Positions 1-4,750 of a DNA stretch of 7,393 nucleotides are shown here, piece by piece (positions within the stretch are counted from its first letter, which is position 1; each line of letters starts with the position of its first letter). The stretch spans positions 1 to 7,393 of the forward strand of contig JABFXT010000009.1 of the NCBI GenBank assembly GCA_013361595.1, given 5' to 3'. The notes below the pieces were generated by a model. The model was not told the DNA's origin and made no database searches. It saw nothing but the letters and a program-made list of their open reading frames with translations. The translations under genes were made by a program, and so were the position numbers. The DNA is from Nocardia sp. (GTDB lineage: Bacteria > Actinomycetota > Actinomycetes > Mycobacteriales > Mycobacteriaceae).

Positions 1-1158
1 CGCGACTACACCCACGCCCTGAACGAGATGGTCGACGCGCTCCGGGCGCGCGCCGACGGCGGCGTCGCCTCGACCGAACCGCTGGGTGCGGTGGGGGCCC
101 GGTTGTCCAAGCGATTCGGGCTCACCGAACGTCAGATCGCGGTGCTGCAACAGGGCGCCCACGCGCTGGGTAGCGAACGCGAGCACGTCCGCCGGCTGGG
201 CCTGCTGGCGGCGATCGGCGAGCGGTCGGACGTGATCCGCGACGAACAGGACCTCCTCACCGATGTGCTGCACCTCGTCTCGGCGGCGTTCGACCGGGAT
301 CGGATCCGGCTGGGACTGGTTCGCGGCCGGGAACTGGTCTATTCCGACGGTGGACCCGCCGATCCGCGGTCGGCGGCTTTCCCGCTGATCGTCAAGGGAA
401 GCCGGGCGGGGGTCCTCGAAGCGCGACGTGAGTGGGGCCCGTTCAGCGATACCGAGTCCGCGATGTTGCGATCGTTCGCCGACCGGACCTCGGTCATGCT
501 GGAGAATGCCCGCCTGTATCAGCAGATCGACGGACTGTTCCGATCCTATATGTCGCCCACCGTGGCTACGGCGCTGATCGCCGACCCCGCCCAGGCCGGG
601 CTGGGCGGCCGGATCGCCGAGGTCAGTGTGCTCATGGCCGACCTGTCCGGATTCACGCCGTTCGCCGAGTCCTCGGCCCCGGAGACGGTGGTACATATGC
701 TGAACACGTACTACGGCGCGATCGTGCCGGCGATCCTGGATCACGGCGGGACGGTGGTCCAGTTCGTCGGCGACGCGGTGATGGCCGTATTCAACGCACC
801 GGTCCACCAGCCGGACCATGCCCTGCGGGCGGCTGCCGCGGGGCTCGCGCTCCAGCGGGTGGTCACCGAAACGGCGCTTCCGCATCCCGATTGGCCGCGT
901 TTCCGGGTCGGTGTCAACACCGGTCCGGCGCTGGTCGGCAATATCGGCGCGCCGCAGATGCGCAACTACACCGCGATCGGCGATACGACCAATCTCGCCG
1001 CCCGGCTGGAGAGCCTCGCCGAGCCCGGCACCGTGCTCGTCGGTTCGCTGACCTACGCGCACCTCGGCTCGCGCGCGCAGGTGCGCAGCCGTGGCACAGT
1101 GACTGTCAAAGGCCGGAGCGAACCGGTGACCTGCTATGTGCTGGATGGATTACGGTGA
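1..1158 (+). CDS. GAF-domain class III adenylate/guanylate cyclase (5' end outside window)
   Basis: Predicted cytoplasmic enzyme making a cyclic nucleotide, probably cAMP, from NTP. The frame is open from base 1 and the first ATG (base 28) has no convincing ribosome site, so the protein probably begins upstream. Numbering from that ATG: about 1-65 is helical and unassigned; 70-160 resembles a GAF sensor domain; 161-194 is a linker containing FRSYMSPTVATAL, typical just before cyclase domains; 195-376 is the cyclase homology domain. The metal-binding aspartates are D205 (in MADLSGF) and D249 (in FVGDAVMAVF). N322 and R326 (NLAAR) fit the transition-state residues. T315 sits at the base-specifying position usual for bacterial adenylate cyclases, but the partner Lys position is Gln (Q245). 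No transmembrane segment is visible. A rare TTA leucine codon lies at 1150-1152. The stop overlaps the next gene by 4 bases. Family assignment is firm; substrate and sensor ligand are inferred. Confidence 0.93.
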   Translation, partial: RDYTHALNEMVDALRARADGGVASTEPLGAVGARLSKRFGLTERQIAVLQQGAHALGSEREHVRRLGLLAAIGERSDVIRDEQDLLTDVLHLVSAAFDRDRIRLGLVRGRELVYSDGGPADPRSAAFPLIVKGSRAGVLEARREWGPFSDTESAMLRSFADRTSVMLENARLYQQIDGLFRSYMSPTVATALIADPAQAGLGGRIAEVSVLMADLSGFTPFAESSAPETVVHMLNTYYGAIVPAILDHGGTVVQFVGDAVMAVFNAPVHQPDHALRAAAAGLALQRVVTETALPHPDWPRFRVGVNTGPALVGNIGAPQMRNYTAIGDTTNLAARLESLAEPGTVLVGSLTYAHLGSRAQVRSRGTVTVKGRSEPVTCYVLDGLR

Positions 1159-1814
1159 CCACCGATTTCGAGATACTCCGTGGATTGCCCGAAGCCGAAC
1201 GACGGCAAATCCTCGCCTCCTGCACACCGCGCCGGTACAAACGCCGGGAGATCCTCTGCCACGAAGGCGATCCGGGTGATTGCCTGCATCTGATCGAATC
1301 CGGGCGGCTCATCGTCCGGGTCGCCACCCCGTTCGGCGACACCGCGACCCTGACCATGCTCGGGCCCGGCTACTCGTTCGGCGAATTGGCCGTACTGGAC
1401 AGCAGCGCGCGCCGTACCGCGACCGTCGAAGCGGTCGAGAATACGGAGACGTTGACGTTCGGTCGCGCGCAGCTGACGGCGTTGCGCGCGAGTTATCCGG
1501 AAATCGACCGGGTCATGATCGCCACCTTGACCGCCCAGGTGCGGCGGCTCTCCGGTCAGGTTCTGGAGGCGCTGTACCTGCCGGTCGAAACCCGCGTCGT
1601 ACGACGCCTGGTCGATCTCGCCGCCATCTACGGAGGTTCGAATTCGATCGCGGAGATCCGGCTCAATCAGCAAGACCTGGCTTCCATGGCGGGAACGACC
1701 AGGGCCACCGCGAACCGGGTGCTGCGCGAGCTGCAAGAGCGCAATATCCTGGCGCTGACCCGTGGCCGTATCACCGTGATCGATCGGGCGGCGCTGGTCC
1801 GCCACGCTCACTGA
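1155..1814 (+). CDS. CRP/FNR-family transcriptional regulator, probably cAMP-responsive
   Basis: A 219-aa DNA-binding regulator of normal CRP length. I chose the GTG at 1155 because it overlaps the upstream cyclase stop (GTGA) and starts the protein just before the conserved N-terminal helix (TDFEILRGLPEAERRQIL). Residues 15-110 form the cyclic-nucleotide-binding beta-roll. The phosphate-binding cassette FGELAVLDSSARRTATV (76-91) keeps the Glu (E77) and Arg-Thr (R87-T88) that correspond to E72 and R82-S83 of E. coli CRP, so ligand binding is plausible. A long dimerisation helix covers about 112-142. A winged helix follows, with helix-turn-helix at about 168-195. The recognition helix reads TTRATANRVLREL: R183 and R188 match CRP R180 and R185, while CRP E181 is replaced by Ala184. 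Cys23, Cys35 and Cys43 lie in the N-terminal part; they do not match the FNR iron-sulfur spacing. Translational coupling to the cyclase suggests it is that enzyme's receptor (inference). Confidence 0.93.
   Translation: MTTDFEILRGLPEAERRQILASCTPRRYKRREILCHEGDPGDCLHLIESGRLIVRVATPFGDTATLTMLGPGYSFGELAVLDSSARRTATVEAVENTETLTFGRAQLTALRASYPEIDRVMIATLTAQVRRLSGQVLEALYLPVETRVVRRLVDLAAIYGGSNSIAEIRLNQQDLASMAGTTRATANRVLRELQERNILALTRGRITVIDRAALVRHAH
1461..1492 (+). repeat. intragenic inverted repeat in the CRP-type gene
   Basis: Nine-base perfect arms TCGCGCGCA (1463-1471) and TGCGCGCGA (1483-1491). In RNA the stem can extend inward by a G-U and a C-G pair, leaving a 7-base loop. It encodes the turn between the nucleotide-binding domain and the dimerisation helix (RAQLTALRA). 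The arms are alternating GC and could arise by chance from codon bias. Confidence 0.4.
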
Positions 1815-1818
1815 AAGC

Positions 1819-2373
1819 CTATTTCGCGAGCGCCTTGCTCCCGTTGGGCGCGACGGCGAACCAGGTGCCGCCGACACCCTGACCCCGCAGGTCTCCCGGC
1901 CGCTGATCCTTCGAGAAGTGGTACACCGGCCACCCGCCGACGGTGATCTGGCACGAGCCGTCCGCGCGCTCGACGAAGCCGACCCGCCCCGGATCGATGC
2001 CCACGATATAGAGCCCCTGCCCGCGGTTCACCAGCAGCGGCGGCCAGACGACGGCGCAGTCGCCGGCGCAGTTCGACTGCGACGGTGTGGCGGTGTCCTT
2101 GTCGAACCGGTAGAGCGAGCGACCGTCCCCGTCGGTCACCCGCAGCCCGAGCGCCGGGTCGGTGACCGCGGTGAGTTCGACGGCGTTCGCACCGTGCGGC
2201 GCCTGCCCGTAGTAGATGTTCAGCCAGCCCTGTGTTCGCACGGGTGTCTGCGCGGTCGCCGGTGCGGCCGGCGCCGGATCCGCCGTCGCGGCCGGGAGCC
2301 CGGACAGGCCCACAACGGCGGCAGCGGCGATCGCGACGGCGGTCGTATTGATCACGGTGACAATTCTCGACAT
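1819..2373 (-). CDS. small secreted protein with two YxFxxD motifs (COG4315 / Lipoprotein_15-like)
   Basis: A 184-aa exported protein of unknown function. The start ATG (2373-2371) follows a strong ribosome site (GGAGG, 5-base spacing) and opens directly into a Sec signal peptide: MSRIV, a hydrophobic run at about residues 11-26, and a likely cleavage after ATA (A31). No lipobox cysteine is present, so the mature protein is probably soluble or wall-associated, although the family is often called a lipoprotein family. The mature part has two related units with the signature Y-x-F-x-x-D: Y88/F90/D93 (LYRFDKD) followed by C102 and C106 and AVVWPPL, and Y151/F153/D156 (VYHFSKD) followed by GGTWFAV. 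C141 is the third cysteine. The Cys-x3-Cys and WPP elements are characteristic of the family, for which no reaction is established to my knowledge. It lies 160 bases downstream of the YeiH-type gene on the same strand and its stop is 4 bases from the stop of the convergent CRP-type gene. Confidence 0.88.
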   Translation of the reverse strand: MSRIVTVINTTAVAIAAAAVVGLSGLPAATADPAPAAPATAQTPVRTQGWLNIYYGQAPHGANAVELTAVTDPALGLRVTDGDGRSLYRFDKDTATPSQSNCAGDCAVVWPPLLVNRGQGLYIVGIDPGRVGFVERADGSCQITVGGWPVYHFSKDQRPGDLRGQGVGGTWFAVAPNGSKALAK

Positions 2374-2378
2374 GGGTT

Positions 2379-2383
2379 CCTCC
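2379..2383 (-). promoter_or_regulatory. ribosome binding site of the YxFxxD secreted protein
   Basis: On the minus strand GGAGG is followed by five bases and then ATG at 2373. It is the clearest Shine-Dalgarno sequence in the window and decides this start over an in-frame upstream ATG at 2553, which would add 60 residues of low-complexity sequence before the signal peptide. Confidence 0.85.
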
Positions 2384-2514
2384 GAATGGCGTTCGTTCTC
2401 CAGTGACCGCAATTCTTCGGCTCGGGGCGCGCAGGGTCTGTTCGCTCCCCGACGTCCACTGTGTGTCCGCGCCGACACAGCGACCGCGGTACCGAGGTGG
2501 CGGCGCACTGCCGT

Positions 2515-2530
2515 CGGCCGGCCTCGGCCG
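2515..2530 (-). terminator. possible terminator hairpin after the YeiH-type gene
   Basis: CGGCCG (2515-2520) and CGGCCG (2525-2530) can pair with a 4-base loop, starting 3 bases after the YeiH-type stop codon. There is no T-tract on the minus strand, so at best it is a GC-hairpin terminator of the tail-less kind proposed for actinobacteria. It could also be chance in GC-rich DNA. Confidence 0.3.
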
Positions 2531-2533
2531 GGT

Positions 2534-3601
2534 TCAGGCCACCAGCAGCGCACCTGTCAGCGCGATGGACGCCACCCACACAGTGGACAGGGTCGCCAGC
2601 ACTATCGGACGCGGCCCCATGGAGCGGAGCAGCGATACCCGGACACCGACCCCCAGCGCGAACATCGCCGCCGTGAGCAGTGCGGTCTGCACCGGCTGGG
2701 CCGTATCGATCAGGACCTGGGGCAACAGCCCGGACGAGCGCAGTGCGACGCAGCCGAGGAAGCCGACGACGAACAGCGGCACCAGCGGCGGTCGCACGGT
2801 CTCGCCGTCGGGCTCCGGCGCCTGCCGGCGCCGGCGTGCCCCCAGGTAGGCCAGCACGGGCGCCAGCATCAGTACGCGGGCGAGCTTGACCAGTGTGGCG
2901 ACCGCGAGCGCACCGCCACCGATGAGGCCGCCGGCCGCGACAGCCTGTGCCACCTCGTGGATCGAGCCGCCGGCCCACATTCCTGCCTGTCGGCCGGACA
3001 GACCCATCGCGCTCGCCAGGAGCGGAACAGCGAGGATCATCGATGTCCCGAAGACGACCACCAGCGCGACCGCGGTGAGCAGTTCCTCTTCCTCCGCGTC
3101 GACCACCCCGCCGGTGGCGGCGACTGCCGCGGCGCCGCAGATGGAGAATCCGCAGGCGATGAGTATCCGCTGTGTCCACGGCAGCCCCAGCAGTTTGCCG
3201 GCGTACATCGTGCCGGTGATACCGAGGACGACGATCACCACGACGACGGCGATCACTCCCCATCCGAGGCCGATGACATCACTGAACATCAGCCGCAGTC
3301 CGAGCAGCGCGACGCCCACCCGGAGCAGCCGCTTGGACGAGAAGTCCAGACCCGGCCGGATCCATCCGGGCACGGTGCCGGTACCGGCCAGCAGGGCGCC
3401 GAGGGCGATGGCGATGAGGAGCGGACTCACCGCCGGTACGAGATATCCGATACCTGTCGCGATGGCGGCGCCGATACCGCACAACGCGATACCTGCCGCG
3501 AGACCCGCGCCCCGGGTGCGGATCGGGGGATCCGCCCGGCTGCCGGTCTCCGGAGTCACCGGCCCGTGCGGGTCGGGGCGTGGAAGTAGGTCACTGGGCA
3601 T
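2534..3601 (-). CDS. YeiH/UPF0324-family membrane protein, putative sulfate/sulfite exporter
   Basis: A 355-aa inner-membrane protein. After a polar N-terminal tail of about 30 residues there are about ten or eleven hydrophobic segments, roughly at 33-52, 58-74, 92-107, 113-134, 143-165, 174-198, 206-226, 228-254, 271-289, 303-322 and 332-353. Family-type motifs are GFSICGAAAVAA (151-162), the acidic loop VDAEEEE (167-173) and GGSIHEVAQAVAAG (211-224). These identify the Cons_hypoth698 / YeiH family, annotated as putative sulfate exporters by analogy with TauZ of taurine degradation; the transported substrate is not proven here. Length is normal and no lesion is seen. The ATG at 3601 lacks a clear ribosome site. 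The gene is divergent from a LysR-type regulator, the same pairing as yeiH with yeiE in enterobacteria, so that regulator probably controls it. No cys or tau genes are within the window. Confidence 0.9.
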   Translation of the reverse strand: MPSDLLPRPDPHGPVTPETGSRADPPIRTRGAGLAAGIALCGIGAAIATGIGYLVPAVSPLLIAIALGALLAGTGTVPGWIRPGLDFSSKRLLRVGVALLGLRLMFSDVIGLGWGVIAVVVVIVVLGITGTMYAGKLLGLPWTQRILIACGFSICGAAAVAATGGVVDAEEEELLTAVALVVVFGTSMILAVPLLASAMGLSGRQAGMWAGGSIHEVAQAVAAGGLIGGGALAVATLVKLARVLMLAPVLAYLGARRRRQAPEPDGETVRPPLVPLFVVGFLGCVALRSSGLLPQVLIDTAQPVQTALLTAAMFALGVGVRVSLLRSMGPRPIVLATLSTVWVASIALTGALLVA

Positions 3602-3658
3602 ACCCGGAACTCTGCGGCACCCGCCCCGGCCGCGGTAGCCGTCGATCCACTACGTCGG

Positions 3659-3675
3659 CATATCACTCTGATATG
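3659..3675. promoter_or_regulatory. candidate LysR operator 1 (inverted repeat)
   Basis: Perfect 7-base arms CATATCA (3659-3665) and TGATATG (3669-3675) around CTC, in the gap between the divergent YeiH-type and LysR genes. The T/A-rich partial dyad and location suit a LysR-type regulator site. It overlaps where the -35 region of the LysR promoter would fall. The minus-strand GATATG within it could serve as a -10 for the YeiH-type gene. The protein-DNA link is inferred. Confidence 0.55.
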
Positions 3676-3679
3676 TGTG

Positions 3680-3705
3680 ATGCTCAGGCCATATGATCTG
3701 AGCAT
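3680..3705. promoter_or_regulatory. candidate LysR operator 2 (26-bp dyad over the start of the LysR gene)
   Basis: Perfect 8-base arms ATGCTCAG (3680-3687) and CTGAGCAT (3698-3705), with the palindrome CATATG (3690-3695) exactly at the centre. Only two base pairs of the 26-bp dyad do not match. It begins 21 bases after the first dyad and covers the likely -10 box and start codon of the LysR gene, as expected for an autoregulatory site. Binding is inferred. Confidence 0.55.
3692..3697 (+). promoter_or_regulatory. candidate -10 box (TATGAT) of the LysR gene
   Basis: TATGAT differs from TATAAT at one position and ends 7 bases before the A of the ATG at 3704. Transcription would therefore begin at the start codon, giving a leaderless mRNA. 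No good -35 is visible 16-19 bases upstream; that region is occupied by the first inverted repeat. Confidence 0.5.
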
Positions 3706-4606
3706 GTTCAGTCGATGGCCGGACCTCGGTGTACTGGAATTGCTCGTCGGCGTCGACGATCACGGAAGCCTCGGCGCGGCAAGCAGATCCGCCGGTATCG
3801 CACAACCGAACGCGAGTCGCGCGATCAAGAAGCTCGAAGCGCAGGTCGGAACGCCGCTACTGCAGCGAAGGCCCACCGGATCGACACTGACACCCGAGGG
3901 CACGGTGCTCGCCCACTGGTCCAGGAAGGTTCTCGACGACGCCCGGCAACTGCTCGATATCGCCGCGGGGATGCGCGAGAAGCGGGCCGCGGAGCTCACC
4001 GTGAGCGCGAGCATGACTGTGGCCGAGCATCTGATGCCGGCCTGGCTGGGGCAGTTCCGGCGGACGGCCCCGGACGTCACGATCCACCTGCAGGTGCGCA
4101 ATTCCACCCAGGTGTTCGACGACGTCACCGCCGGAAACTGCGATGTCGGGTTCGTCGAGTCCCCCACCGTCCCCCGCGCCCTGCACAGCGTCGCGGTCGC
4201 GCGCGACCGGCTGGTGGTCGTGGTCGACCCGCGCCATCCGTGGACGCGCCGCAGACGCCCGTTGTCGATCGCCGAACTGGCACAGACTCCGCTCCTGGTC
4301 CGCGAACCCGGATCAGGTACCCGGACCACGCTGGACCTGGCTCTCCAGGAATACGCCAGAGCGGCACCGCTGCTCGAGCTGGGCAGCGGTGCCGCTGTGC
4401 GGACGAGTGTGCTGGGCGGGGTCGGACCGGCTGTCCTGAGCACTCTCGCCGTCTCGGCCCAGGTGGATTCGGGCGAGTTGACGGTGATCGAAGTGGAAGA
4501 GCTCCACCTCGACCGCGTCCTGCGCGCCGTATGGCGTCCGCCGCGGCAGCTGGAAGGACCCGCCGGCGACCTCGTCCGCCTCGTGCGGCGAGGGCCCGCT
4601 CGATGA
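3704..4606 (+). CDS. LysR-family transcriptional regulator, YeiE-like by context
   Basis: A 300-aa regulator of typical LysR length. The N-terminal winged helix-turn-helix covers about residues 5-63 (LELLVGVDDHGSLGAASRSA, then QPNASRAIKKLEAQVGTPLL and TLTPEGTVL), followed by a linker helix at about 66-92. The effector-binding domain runs from about 96 to 290 and contains TVAEHLMPAWLGQF, GNCDVGFVESP (144-154) and LLVREPGSGTR (197-207), a motif shared with CysB/CbbR/YeiE-like members that bind small anions or metabolites. I prefer the ATG at 3704 because it places a normal-length N terminus at the conserved domain and sits 7 bases after a -10-like box; GTG 3677 and ATG 3680 are in-frame alternatives without ribosome sites. 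It is divergent from the YeiH-type transporter, its probable target. YeiE has been linked to sulfite response in enterobacteria; that ligand here is inference. Confidence 0.92.
   Translation: MFSRWPDLGVLELLVGVDDHGSLGAASRSAGIAQPNASRAIKKLEAQVGTPLLQRRPTGSTLTPEGTVLAHWSRKVLDDARQLLDIAAGMREKRAAELTVSASMTVAEHLMPAWLGQFRRTAPDVTIHLQVRNSTQVFDDVTAGNCDVGFVESPTVPRALHSVAVARDRLVVVVDPRHPWTRRRRPLSIAELAQTPLLVREPGSGTRTTLDLALQEYARAAPLLELGSGAAVRTSVLGGVGPAVLSTLAVSAQVDSGELTVIEVEELHLDRVLRAVWRPPRQLEGPAGDLVRLVRRGPAR
4360..4396. repeat. 14-bp perfect inverted repeat inside the LysR gene
   Basis: Left arm AGCGGCACCGCTGC (4360-4373) and right arm GCAGCGGTGCCGCT (4383-4396) are exact reverse complements separated by 9 bases (TCGAGCTGG). 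It encodes part of the effector-binding domain (RAAPLLELGSGAAV). In mRNA it would form a very stable hairpin with no U-tract after it. It is the longest perfect hairpin I found in the window. Confidence 0.85.
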
Positions 4607-4620
4607 TCGTGTCGAAACCG

Positions 4621-4652
4621 CCGCCGAGTCCATGTCAGGTTCGGCGGACTCG
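4621..4652 (+). terminator. possible terminator hairpin after the LysR gene
   Basis: Two mutually exclusive 7-bp stems share this segment: CCGCCGA (4621-4627) with TCGGCGG (4641-4647), and CGAGTCC (4625-4631) with GGACTCG (4646-4652). It begins 14 bases after the LysR stop. No U-tract follows, so the terminator call is weak. Confidence 0.3.
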
Positions 4653-4719
4653 CGTACACGCCCCGGCGGATCAGCCGCTCGACGGTCGCGAAACCGCGGA
4701 ATCGACGACAGCTGGAGAG

Positions 4720-4743
4720 GCGGCCGGATCGGACTGCGGCCGC
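4720..4743 (-). terminator. possible terminator hairpin after the acyl-CoA synthetase gene
   Basis: GCGGCCG (4720-4726) pairs perfectly with CGGCCGC (4737-4743) around a 10-base loop, 7 bases past the synthetase stop on the minus strand. The stem is entirely G/C. No T-tract follows, so it would be a tail-less GC-hairpin terminator if functional. Confidence 0.4.
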
Positions 4744-4750
4744 GACGGCT

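Larger units (their letters stand above)
2374..2533. other. intergenic region between the YeiH-type and secreted-protein genes
   Basis: These 160 bases hold the ribosome site of the downstream gene, a GC hairpin just after the YeiH-type stop, and a 6+6 inverted repeat TGTGTC (2462-2467) / GACACA (2474-2479) that could be a regulator site or chance. I cannot pick a convincing -35/-10 pair on the minus strand. The length and the hairpin suggest the secreted-protein gene has its own promoter here (inference). Confidence 0.4.
4607..4750. other. convergent intergenic region between LysR and acyl-CoA synthetase genes
   Basis: These 144 bases separate two gene ends. Apart from the two hairpins annotated within it I see no gene, promoter or repeat, and no T-tract on either strand. 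Confidence 0.5.

Noticed and set aside
432..1154. N-terminal extension of the CRP-type frame back to 432
   Set aside because: The extension runs out of frame through the cyclase gene and is Arg/Gly-rich; the CRP homology begins at the GTG at 1155.
2374..2553. Upstream ATG at 2553 for the secreted protein
   Set aside because: It would put 60 unrelated residues before a signal peptide and overlap the YeiH-type stop, whereas the ATG at 2373 has a strong ribosome site and starts the signal peptide.
2824..2835. 12-bp palindrome GCCGGCGCCGGC in the YeiH-type gene
   Set aside because: Simple GC alternation encoding an Arg-rich cytoplasmic loop; no sign of function.
3377..3388. 12-bp palindrome GCCGGTACCGGC in the YeiH-type gene
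   Set aside because: Six independent G/C-rich pairs inside coding sequence; expected by chance.
2216..3589. Long plus-strand open frame (457 codons) opposite the YeiH-type gene
   Set aside because: It is rich in Arg/Gln/His/Asp, has no domain I recognise, no start signal, and mirrors a clearly real membrane protein on the other strand. It is a GC-codon shadow.
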